NCBI GenBank assembly: GCA_016936255.1 | Contig: JAFGYE010000077.1 | Coordinates: 1-62,934, forward strand | DNA: 62,934 nucleotides | Direction of reading: 5' to 3' | Origin: Marinifilaceae bacterium | Lineage (GTDB): Bacteria; Bacteroidota; Bacteroidia; Bacteroidales; Marinifilaceae | Shown: piece by piece, positions 55,093 to 62,934 of the stretch | Numbering within the stretch: position 1 is the stretch's first letter | Layout: every line of letters begins with the position of its first letter | Notes under the pieces: generated by a model | Told to the model about the DNA's origin: nothing | Database searches by the model: none | Seen by the model: only the letters and a program-made list of their open reading frames with translations | Program-made: the position numbers and the translations under genes

Positions 55093-55484
55093 GCAAATTA
55101 TGAAATTTGTTAAGAAATTCCATTCAATTTTTTAATGATGTTGATTTTCATGTTTTTTTTATTTTTCACATTGACACCCCTTTCTCTGTTGTGGTGTAGT
55201 GAGAAGTTGTTGTTGTTTTTCTTGCGATTGCTTATTTTAAACTGGGGTGTTGGTTGAAAAACTCTTATTTTTGAAGTTTAGTCGTGTTTTTCTTAAAAAA
55301 AAACATATTTTTTTTATTTTTTTTTTTGAGTTTAAATATGTTGTTCTTTTTTTAAGCTATAGTGTTGATTTTTAAAAGTCAATAAACAATACTTTCAATT
55401 GAATTATCTAGGATAATTTACGAAAAACACACTAAAACATGACATAAGTCATATCTTGAAAAAGTGTTAAAAGTGTGTTAATTT

Positions 55485-55514
55485 TTGTTAAAAGCTTTTT
55501 TAATGCTATTTTTA
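55485..55514 (+). promoter_or_regulatory. Candidate promoter of the susC/susD operon
   Basis: TTG at 55485-55487, a 19-bp spacer and TATTTTTA at 55507-55514 (one mismatch to TAnnTTTG). It predicts a leader of about 58 nt. Confidence 0.45.
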
Positions 55515-55578
55515 AGATCTAGAATTACCATTAACCATTTTGCATCTTTACTTAATTACTAACTAAAAAGTTTTTTTT

Positions 55579-58500
55579 ATGAAAAAAATGATTGGACTAT
55601 TTGTATTGCTCATTTTTATGGGAATGCAAGTAGTAAATGCGCAAAGCAAGCAGATTTCTGGTACTATTACCAGTGCTGAAGATGGTCTGGGCATGCCCGG
55701 AGTATCTGTTGTTTTAAAAGGTACTACTATTGGTGCCAGTACTGATATTGACGGACGATATTCCCTGGAAGCTAAATCTACAGATGTATTGTTGATTAGT
55801 TTTGTTGGTATGGTTACCCAGGAAATTAAAGTTGGTGACAGAACTGTCATTAACGTTGTAATGGAGACAGAATCCATTGGTGTAGATGAAGTTGTTGTTA
55901 CAGCTTTAGGTATCACTAAAGAGAAAAAATCGCTTGGATATGCTGTTCAGGAAGTTGGAGGAGATAATGTAAACACTGCGAAAGATAATAGTTTCATTAG
56001 TTCTCTTTCTGGACGGGTAAGTGGTCTTTCAATTAAAAAATCCGGACAAATTGGAGGGTCTGTAAATGCGATTATTAGAGGTTCCAACTCTTTTACAGGT
56101 AACAATCAAGCTTTATTTGTTGTAGATGGAGTTCCTATTAGTAATAGTAATACTAATACATCCGATGCCCAAAGAAATAGAGGTGGGTATGATTATGGTA
56201 ATGCGGCTTCTGATGTTGATCCTGAATCAATTGAATCAATCTCTGTATTGAAAGGAGCAACAGCGTCTGCTCTTTATGGATCAGATGCTGCCAATGGTGT
56301 AATTTTAATTACGACCAAGCGTGGTAAAGCAAAAAAAGGCATTGGCGTAACCATTAATCAAAGTATGACTATTTCTACTTACGATAAAGAAACATTTCCT
56401 GAATATCAATCTGAGTATGGAGCTGGTTACGGTCCTTATTATGGTTCTACCGGTTATTTTGACGATAAAGATGTGAATGGAGATGGAACACTTGATTATG
56501 CTGTGCCTTATTATGAGGATGCCTCTTTTGGTGGTGCTTTTGATGGCACTATGGTCTATCAATGGGATGCTTTATATCCTCAATTGGATACCTACGGACA
56601 AAAAAGTGCATGGTCTGCACCAAAGAATGGTCCAAGTCATATTTTTAAAAATGGTATGAGTAATGTTACAAGTATATCTATTGATGGAGGAAATGAAAAA
56701 GGAACTTTCCGAATGGGGTATACAAATGATGATAGAACCGGAATTCTTGATAACAGTAAAATAAAGAAAGATGTAATTGATGTGAGTTCTTCCTATAAAC
56801 TTACAGATAAATTGACGTTTGATGCAAAAACTACTTTTACAAGAACTTCTGGTAAAGGTAGATATGGAACCGGTTATGATCCAGGTAATGTGGTACAAAT
56901 GCTTAGACAGTGGTACCAGACGAATGTGGATCTAGAAGATCAGAAACAAGCTTATCTTTCAACAAAAGAGAATATTACTTGGAATCCATCTGCTTATAAT
57001 AATGTTTCGCCTAAATTTTGGGATAATCCTTATTTTGTGTTAAATGAGAATTATGAAACAGATTCAAGAACTAGATTTTTTGGAAAGTTTCAGGCTGGTT
57101 ATGAATTTAATGACAATATAAGCTTTGTTGCCAGATTTGGGGTTGATACTTACACAGATCTTAGAGAAGAGAGAGTTGCAATGGGTTCTTTAGATGTATC
57201 TGAATACGAAAAGTATGAGAGAAGATTCCAAGAATATAACAATGACTTTATATTAAATTTTAATAAGCGGTTCTCTGATGACTTTTCTTTAACTGGTCTT
57301 GTAGGAATGAGTATTAAAACAAAATATATTACGAGTACTAGAACTTCAACTAACGGAGGTTTAGTTGTTGCTGGTGTATATGCATTAAGTAATTCTACAA
57401 GTACTTTAGAGCCTTCTGTCGAATCTGATATTCATACCTTGAAATACGGATATTATAGTCAGTTGTCTTTAGCATACGCAAATTATTTGTATTTAGAGGG
57501 TACTGTTCGTGTTGATCAGTCGTCTACTTTGCCTTCAGATAACAATACTTACGTTTATCCTTCTGTATCGTCAAGTTTTGTGTTTAACGAATTATTAGAT
57601 ATCTCTTGGCTGAATTTTGCTAAGTTTAGAGTTGGATATGCTGAAGTTGCGAATGATGCTTCTTCATACAGTGTTACAAATAACTATACAGCAGGGACAT
57701 CGTTTGGTAGTACCCCAATGTATTACATTAGTAATACTTCTAATAACCCTGATTTGAAAGCTGAATCAACTTCAGAAATAGAAATTGGTTTGGAGATGAA
57801 TTTATTAAATAATAGACTAGGATTCGATTTGTCAGTTTACGAAAAGAAAACAACGGATCAGATATTGCCTGTGACTGTTACGCCTGCATCTGGTTATAAT
57901 TTCAAATATGTAAATGCAGGAGAAATGAAGAATAAAGGAATAGAGCTTTCTATGTTTGGATCACCTGTTAAAACTAATGATTTTGAGTGGAATGTTAATT
58001 TAAATTGGGCAAAGAATAATAATGAGGTGGTTTCTTTGTTTGGCGACACTAAAAATTTGTTGATTTATTCTGCATGGAACACTGCAATTAACGCTAGAGT
58101 AGGTGAATCTTATGGTTCTATTACTGGATATGATTTTTTATATAAAAATGGTAAAAAGGTGATAGGAAGCGACGGAAAGTATGTAGCAGATGTATCTAAT
58201 AGTTCTGCCGTTATTGGGAATATTCAACCGGATTGGACTGCTGGTATCAGCAATAGCTTTAGATATAAAAACCTTACTTTAGGTTTCTTGATTGATATTC
58301 AAAAAGGTGGTGATGTTGTTTCTTACGATATGGCATTTGGTAATGCAACAGGTTTGTATGCAGAGACCGCCGGTTTGAATGAATTGGGTAACCCGCAAAG
58401 GAATGCTGTTTCAGATGGAGGAGGTATTTTGTTAGATGGCGTTGATGCTGCTGGTAATGTAAATACTACGAGAGCAGAATCCAATACCTATGAGCATGCT

Positions 58501-58809
58501 TATGGATACTATGGAGGTTCTGCTGATTCTGATTATATTGCAATTGACAACAATTTTCTTTATGATGCTTCTTATGTGAAACTACGTGAGCTTACCATCA
58601 ATTATCAATTACCTAAGTCAATAGTTAGCAAAACATTATTCACTGATATTTCTTTTGGATTATTTGGTCGTAATTTATGGATTATTCATAAAAATCTACC
58701 ATATAGTGATCCAGAGTATGCTGCAAGTTCTGGAAATTATCAAGGAATCCAGAATGGTTCTCTGCCAACTACAAAGGAGTATGGATTTAATTTGAAGATT
58801 ACATTGTAA
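55579..58809 (+). CDS. SusC/RagA-type TonB-linked outer membrane transporter
   Basis: A 1076-residue outer membrane importer. After the signal peptide (GLFVLLIFMGMQVVNAQ) there is a carboxypeptidase-regulatory-like domain (about 25-105; ISGTITSAEDGLGMPGVSVVLKGT). Then come a TonB-box-like DEVVVTALG, the plug (about 115-235) and a 22-strand barrel to the C-terminus (YGFNLKITL). It pairs with the SusD-like lipoprotein 13 bp downstream, which forms the lid. No glycoside hydrolase or peptidase follows, and no sigma/anti-sigma pair is seen, so the nutrient is not indicated. Confidence 0.93.
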   Translation: MKKMIGLFVLLIFMGMQVVNAQSKQISGTITSAEDGLGMPGVSVVLKGTTIGASTDIDGRYSLEAKSTDVLLISFVGMVTQEIKVGDRTVINVVMETESIGVDEVVVTALGITKEKKSLGYAVQEVGGDNVNTAKDNSFISSLSGRVSGLSIKKSGQIGGSVNAIIRGSNSFTGNNQALFVVDGVPISNSNTNTSDAQRNRGGYDYGNAASDVDPESIESISVLKGATASALYGSDAANGVILITTKRGKAKKGIGVTINQSMTISTYDKETFPEYQSEYGAGYGPYYGSTGYFDDKDVNGDGTLDYAVPYYEDASFGGAFDGTMVYQWDALYPQLDTYGQKSAWSAPKNGPSHIFKNGMSNVTSISIDGGNEKGTFRMGYTNDDRTGILDNSKIKKDVIDVSSSYKLTDKLTFDAKTTFTRTSGKGRYGTGYDPGNVVQMLRQWYQTNVDLEDQKQAYLSTKENITWNPSAYNNVSPKFWDNPYFVLNENYETDSRTRFFGKFQAGYEFNDNISFVARFGVDTYTDLREERVAMGSLDVSEYEKYERRFQEYNNDFILNFNKRFSDDFSLTGLVGMSIKTKYITSTRTSTNGGLVVAGVYALSNSTSTLEPSVESDIHTLKYGYYSQLSLAYANYLYLEGTVRVDQSSTLPSDNNTYVYPSVSSSFVFNELLDISWLNFAKFRVGYAEVANDASSYSVTNNYTAGTSFGSTPMYYISNTSNNPDLKAESTSEIEIGLEMNLLNNRLGFDLSVYEKKTTDQILPVTVTPASGYNFKYVNAGEMKNKGIELSMFGSPVKTNDFEWNVNLNWAKNNNEVVSLFGDTKNLLIYSAWNTAINARVGESYGSITGYDFLYKNGKKVIGSDGKYVADVSNSSAVIGNIQPDWTAGISNSFRYKNLTLGFLIDIQKGGDVVSYDMAFGNATGLYAETAGLNELGNPQRNAVSDGGGILLDGVDAAGNVNTTRAESNTYEHAYGYYGGSADSDYIAIDNNFLYDASYVKLRELTINYQLPKSIVSKTLFTDISFGLFGRNLWIIHKNLPYSDPEYAASSGNYQGIQNGSLPTTKEYGFNLKITL

Positions 58810-58822
58810 AAAAAAATACTAT

Positions 58823-60262
58823 ATGAAAAATATAATAATATTTCTCGGCATAATTATCGCTGTTGGATTTGTTTCCTGTGACGATAATATTTCTGACTTG
58901 AATATCGATCCTAAAGCAGCTACAGAAGTTGATCCACAAGTATTGTTCTCTTACGGATTAGAAGGACTCTCCAGGCAGATGACTAATATAGAATATAATT
59001 ATAATGTTGATAGATTTTGGGCGAATTTTCTGACTCAAACAACTTATATTGAAGAATGTTCTTATGATCCGGTTAATCGCGATATTGGAGGTTCTTTATG
59101 GGATAATATTTATGAAGAAATGTTAATTGAGTTGAAGTCGGCTAAGGCTCTCTTAAGGGCTCAAGAAGTTTCAGATGCAGTTAAGCCAATGCGTGATAAC
59201 AAACTTGCTATGATTAGTGTATTGGAGGTTTATGCTTATCAATATCTGGTTGATAATTTCGGAGATATTCCTTATTCTGAAGCTCTGGATATTACTAACA
59301 CAACTCCTGCGTATGATGACGCAACAACTATTTACCTTGCTATTTCTGATAGTTTGGAGGTTGCAATTGCTAATATGGATATCACAAAATCTGGTTTCGA
59401 TAGTACTTATGATCTTCTTTATGGTGGAGATATGGGGATGTGGAAGAAATTTGCAAGCTCACTACAGTTGAAGTTAGGAATTCGTTTGTCAGATGTTAAT
59501 GCAACAAAAGCCGCTTCTTTGGTAACTAATGCAGTAGCAAATGGAGTTTTTACTTCTAATGCTGATAATGCGAGTTTTAACTTTTTGGGTTCAGAACCTT
59601 ATGTGAATCCTATTTATAATTATTTTGAAACTCAATCTAGAAGCGGTGACTTTATTGCTTCTGATTTCTTTGTAAATCTTCTTAATGATTATAATGATCC
59701 TAGAATAAGTTATTATTTGGATGACAATATTGCTACCGGTTATGTTGGTGGAGTTTATGGGAAAAAGGGTAATACTTACGGTGATTTTTCACATGTATCA
59801 CCAACAATTGTAGAGCCTACATATCCTGGAATTTTAATGGATTATGCTGCTGTATCTTTTTCTTTGGCTGAAGCTGTGGAAAGAGGATTTATTAGTGGTG
59901 ATGCTGAAGTTTTTTATGTTAATGGAATTACGGCATCTTTTGATTTTTGGGGAGTTCCAAGTACTGATTTATCCACTTATTTACTTGAATCTGATGTTGT
60001 ATATGACTCTGCTTCCTATAAAGAAAAAATTGGAGTACAGAAATATTTCGCGGCTTATAATCAAGGACATGAAGCTTGGACAGAGGCAAGACGTTTGGAT
60101 TATCCTGTTCTTGTTGCAGCGGCTTCTAATGGTGTACCTAATCCAAAGCGCTTATTATATCCTAATAATGAAGATCTAATTAATGAAGTAAATTACAATG
60201 CAGCGGCCACTGCTATTGGTGGTGATAAATTAGATACTCCTATTTTTTGGGATGTAAATTAA
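58823..60262 (+). CDS. SusD/RagB-type nutrient-binding lipoprotein (SusD-like_2)
   Basis: A 479-residue surface lipoprotein with lipobox VGFVSC (Cys19). The helical core shows the SusD-like_2 branch: LNIDPKAATEVDPQVLFSYGLEGLSRQ, WDNIYEEMLIELKSAKALLR, VLEVYAYQYLVDNFGDIPYSEA and the C-terminal VGVQKYFAAYNQGHEAWTEARRLDYP-like run. It captures the ligand for the SusC-type transporter directly upstream. The terminator lies 49 bp downstream. Confidence 0.92.
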   Translation: MKNIIIFLGIIIAVGFVSCDDNISDLNIDPKAATEVDPQVLFSYGLEGLSRQMTNIEYNYNVDRFWANFLTQTTYIEECSYDPVNRDIGGSLWDNIYEEMLIELKSAKALLRAQEVSDAVKPMRDNKLAMISVLEVYAYQYLVDNFGDIPYSEALDITNTTPAYDDATTIYLAISDSLEVAIANMDITKSGFDSTYDLLYGGDMGMWKKFASSLQLKLGIRLSDVNATKAASLVTNAVANGVFTSNADNASFNFLGSEPYVNPIYNYFETQSRSGDFIASDFFVNLLNDYNDPRISYYLDDNIATGYVGGVYGKKGNTYGDFSHVSPTIVEPTYPGILMDYAAVSFSLAEAVERGFISGDAEVFYVNGITASFDFWGVPSTDLSTYLLESDVVYDSASYKEKIGVQKYFAAYNQGHEAWTEARRLDYPVLVAAASNGVPNPKRLLYPNNEDLINEVNYNAAATAIGGDKLDTPIFWDVN

Positions 60263-60310
60263 TATCAAATGTAAATAGAGATCTTTTAGTAAAGGAATCT
60301 CTTTAATAAT

Positions 60311-60341
60311 AAAAAAGGGTGTCCATTGGGCACCCTTTTTT
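60311..60341. terminator. Bidirectional terminator between susD and the TonB receptor gene
   Basis: The stem AAAAAAGGGTG / CACCCTTTTTT has a short loop and is flanked by A-runs and T-runs. It is convergent between genes ending at 60262 (+) and 60390 (-). Confidence 0.8.
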
Positions 60342-60389
60342 ATTATTAAGTTAGGACTAGTCATTATGTTATTTAATTCGAAAAGTATC

Positions 60390-62780
60390 TTATGTTTTAA
60401 AGCTGACTCCCAATATAAAATTCCTACCACTTGCACTAATTCCAGATGAATAGGGTCGGTATCGCTTGTCTAAGATGTTTTCCACACTTATATTGATATA
60501 AAGCTTCTTGCTGATCTGAATTTGATTGTTAAAGCTTAAAATCATCCAGAAAGGCGAGTAGGGATTACCATTTTTGTCTTTGGCATACAAATACGCTTTG
60601 TCTCTTTCTGTATCAGCAAGATCCTTATAACTGATCTCATCATTAAATTCAAGGCTTAGTTTTGATGTTAAGTGTTTCGCTTTATAGGTTACCGATGTAT
60701 TTCCAAATAATGGAGGAACGTGTCGTACAGGGCTGCCATCTTTGTATTTCCCTTTTGTAAATGTAAAGCTTGTATTGGCCGAAAAACGATCAGTTATCTT
60801 CAAAATAGCACTAAAGTTACCTCCCCATATCTTGGCATTATCTGCATTTACGATGGCTTGAACCGAGCTTTCTTCACCATCATAAATTAGAGTGGTTTGC
60901 CCGTTGAACGAAAAATCTTTTCTAAGCATAGCCTGATCTAAGAAGGAGTAGAATCCATTTAAGTCAAGAAACAGGATGTTAGAGAAATTTTTACTCAAAT
61001 TAATTTCAAAATTATATACCGTTTCAGCTTTTAAATTCTTGTTCGGAACAACAACTTTTCCGGGTTCCGAATCAAAAACCTTTGCAACATCATCTATATT
61101 TGGAGCTCTGAATCCTGATGTTGCATTTAGTTTAAGCAACCATCCTTTATTTGATAAATAACTTATGCCGATGCCTGCATTTACAGCCCCTAAAGAAAGA
61201 TTTAAGTTGTCAAAAGGGAAATTGTAAAAGCGATTGTTCAGATTAGATGTTATCCAAAAATGAGAATATCGTATTCCTGTATTTAGGGTCCATTTTGAAT
61301 TTAACTTCCACTTTAAGTTGGAGTATAATGCCAAACTGGTGTATTTAGAATTATCAGGGTAACGACTTGCTGTTTCTAACTTTTCATTGGAAAAAATATC
61401 GGTATCATTTCCGTAAGAATTTATTTTATTGTGAGTCCATTCACTTCCATAAAACAATAGAGAAGATGAATTTATTTGCTTTTCAGCATCAGCATTTACG
61501 GAGTATATTTTAAGATTCTCATCTCTGTTTGTTAGTGTTGAAGAACCGAATTTTCTGCTATGTCTGCTTTCCTGATAGTTTTGATAACCAGCTATTACTT
61601 TGTAAGAATTATATAGAAATGTTGGTTTGGAATTGTTGATTTTTAAAGAATGCAATTGAAGTTTTTGTGGTCCGTAAAACCACTCGGCATATTTTAACTC
61701 ACCACCTGAATATTGTATTAATCGATCGTATCTTGGAATGTTTGATGTTTCGGAATGTTGAAAATTATATTGAAGATCCATAGTCTCTGAAGCTTTGAAA
61801 CGTATTTTTTGCAATACATTAATCTGGGAATAGCCACTGCGTTTTTGATTTTCAGGATTTGGATTTTGGATTATTGCATCGATGCCATTTCTGCTGATTA
61901 CATATTGAGGTCGTAAGTAATAATCGGGACCATGTTTTCCCATTTTTAGATCCGAGAAGTTGGAATAGCTAATACTACCAGCAAAACTCCATTTGGAAGT
62001 TCCAAAACTGTATTTGGCATGATTCATTGCTTCATTATTGGCAGATGAATATCTGGATTTAAATGAAAAGTTAATATTAGGCACTTCAGAAGTTGACAGA
62101 CGCGGTTTAATCGTGTGAAAATCCATTACGCCACCAATTGCATCACTTCCATAAATAATAGATCCTGGGCCCAATATTATTTCGGCCGATTCAAGGCTGT
62201 TTGGGTCAATATTGATTATATTTTGAAGGTTGCCACTCCTGTAAATGGCATTGTTGAGACGAATACCGTCCAACACAATGAGAACTCTGTTGGCAGCAAA
62301 TCCTCTAATCATAGGACTACCTCCTCCCAATTGGCTTTTTTGAATGTAAACCTGATTGCTTTCCTTTAATAAATCTGCACTGGTTTGAGCTGTACTTTGG
62401 TTTATGTGATCTTTGGTTATTTTTATAAGCTTTATTGGTATTTCATTACTGTTTTCCTCCCATTTATTTGCAGATATCATGACCTCTGATATTGGAAATA
62501 TGTCGGATTGAAGGGAGACAATGAATGATTTGTTTTCTAATTCAGAAAAAGTAAATTGAAGGTTTTTATAAGAAGGATGTTGAAAATAGATAGGCTTGTT
62601 TTTTGAGAAACCAGCCAATCTTGCTTCTCCCATACTATTGGTTGATATGGAATTTTTTGAATCAAAGATGTATACATTTTCTATTGCTTTGTTTGTTTTT
62701 GAATCAGTAAGTTTAACTATCTGAGCAAATGCACTCAAGTTATAGAGTAGTGAAATAATACAAAGAAACAGACGGATCAT
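60390..62780 (-). CDS. TonB-dependent receptor
   Basis: A 796-residue outer membrane receptor. Signal peptide: RLFLCIISLLYNLSAFAQ. Residues about 20-100 form a small carboxypeptidase-regulatory-like domain, then a plug (about 115-220; QTSADLLKESNQVYIQKSQ, GGGSPMIRGFAANRVLIVLDGIRLN, SAEIILGPGSIIYGSDAIGG) and the barrel to a final phenylalanine-rich strand (GRNFILGVSFKT). The layout resembles siderophore, heme or cobalamin receptors of the BtuB/FepA type rather than SusC. I chose 62780 because the TACATTTG -7 box (62814-62821) covers the alternative ATG at 62816. The ligand is unknown. Confidence 0.92.
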   Translation of the reverse strand: MIRLFLCIISLLYNLSAFAQIVKLTDSKTNKAIENVYIFDSKNSISTNSMGEARLAGFSKNKPIYFQHPSYKNLQFTFSELENKSFIVSLQSDIFPISEVMISANKWEENSNEIPIKLIKITKDHINQSTAQTSADLLKESNQVYIQKSQLGGGSPMIRGFAANRVLIVLDGIRLNNAIYRSGNLQNIINIDPNSLESAEIILGPGSIIYGSDAIGGVMDFHTIKPRLSTSEVPNINFSFKSRYSSANNEAMNHAKYSFGTSKWSFAGSISYSNFSDLKMGKHGPDYYLRPQYVISRNGIDAIIQNPNPENQKRSGYSQINVLQKIRFKASETMDLQYNFQHSETSNIPRYDRLIQYSGGELKYAEWFYGPQKLQLHSLKINNSKPTFLYNSYKVIAGYQNYQESRHSRKFGSSTLTNRDENLKIYSVNADAEKQINSSSLLFYGSEWTHNKINSYGNDTDIFSNEKLETASRYPDNSKYTSLALYSNLKWKLNSKWTLNTGIRYSHFWITSNLNNRFYNFPFDNLNLSLGAVNAGIGISYLSNKGWLLKLNATSGFRAPNIDDVAKVFDSEPGKVVVPNKNLKAETVYNFEINLSKNFSNILFLDLNGFYSFLDQAMLRKDFSFNGQTTLIYDGEESSVQAIVNADNAKIWGGNFSAILKITDRFSANTSFTFTKGKYKDGSPVRHVPPLFGNTSVTYKAKHLTSKLSLEFNDEISYKDLADTERDKAYLYAKDKNGNPYSPFWMILSFNNQIQISKKLYINISVENILDKRYRPYSSGISASGRNFILGVSFKT

Positions 62781-62813
62781 TTGTTTATGATTTTCAGGAT
62801 TAAGTTTAGAATC

Positions 62814-62821
62814 CAAATGTA
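62814..62821 (-). promoter_or_regulatory. Candidate -7 box of the TonB receptor gene
   Basis: On the minus strand this reads TACATTTG, an exact TAnnTTTG match, giving a leader of about 27 nt. It overlaps the upstream alternative start codon and so decides the start. Confidence 0.45.
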
Positions 62822-62851
62822 TGATAAATATTTCATCTGAGGAATGGAAAT

Positions 62852-62885
62852 AAAAGAGGCTGTCTCAAATGAGATAGTCTCTTTT
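62852..62885. terminator. Hairpin terminator at the right edge
   Basis: A 16-bp stem with two wobble pairs (62852-62867 with 62870-62885) has A- and T-rich flanks. It probably ends a minus-strand gene beyond the window. Confidence 0.6.
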
Positions 62886-62934
62886 TCGTTTTATAGTTTT
62901 TTATATTTATCACTGATTTCTTATTTTAGAGATA

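Larger units (their letters stand above)
55068..55578. other. 511-bp divergent intergenic region upstream of susC
   Basis: Very T-rich. It has an A9 run (55295-55303), T8 (55308-55315) and T11 (55317-55327) close together. It contains the pepD -7 box and a SusC promoter (listed separately). No coding frame is seen. Confidence 0.5.

Overview
This is an AT-rich chromosomal segment of a Bacteroidota bacterium. The evidence is a SusC/SusD pair, a type IX secretion sorting domain, TAnnTTTG-type -7 promoter boxes, a FadL-like barrel, and several TonB-dependent or porin-type outer membrane proteins. A sodium-pumping methylmalonyl-CoA decarboxylase operon, a fused CitD-CitE citrate lyase and the general gene style suggest a marine or sediment fermenter of the Marinilabiliales type. 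The genus cannot be fixed from the sequence. I support 45 protein-coding loci, one of them broken by a stop codon. I saw no rRNA, tRNA, insertion sequence or CRISPR array.

Layout. 0.1-16.2 kb holds mostly housekeeping genes: FadL-like barrel, an odd low-complexity lipoprotein, proS, pepT, a DMT-family membrane protein, an HxlR regulator divergent from a YhdH-type quinone oxidoreductase, a cytosine-5 DNA methyltransferase with a small possible nuclease partner, a cupin gene with an in-frame stop, pabB, tilS and a secreted S9-type hydrolase. 16.4-20.2 kb holds an acyl-CoA carboxylase operon (biotin carboxylase, biotin carrier, carboxyltransferase). 20.6-26.8 kb holds a metal efflux permease with a heavy-metal domain, a porin, an FMN-binding exported protein, MntP and a TPR sensor kinase. 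27.4-34.2 kb holds nadB-nadC and a trehalose module (OtsA-OtsB fusion facing a GH15 enzyme). 34.2-39.6 kb holds a small HTH/leucine-zipper protein, a striking 21-bp phased repeat array, a 1306-residue secreted Asp-box/PKD protein and a lipoprotein. 39.7-51.4 kb holds purL, then the methylmalonyl-CoA epimerase/Na+-pumping decarboxylase operon, then citrate lyase beta/alpha. 51.4-62.9 kb holds a BFD-like ferredoxin, an HD hydrolase, a TauE/SafE permease, pepD, a SusC/SusD pair and a TonB receptor.

How the genes fit together. The two carboxyltransferase systems (16.5-20.2 kb and 43.9-48.4 kb) handle propionyl-/methylmalonyl-CoA in opposite energetic directions. One is ATP-driven carboxylation. 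The other is decarboxylation that pumps sodium, as in propionate-forming fermentation. Citrate lyase directly downstream adds another fermentation entry.

The most unusual item is at 34745-34975. Eleven degenerate units repeat at exactly 21 bp, two helical turns. Each carries a GTA-N3-TAC-like dyad, and they sit just upstream of a gene for an HTH protein with a near-ideal parallel leucine zipper. This looks like a dedicated multi-site binding array, and I do not recognise it as a described system.
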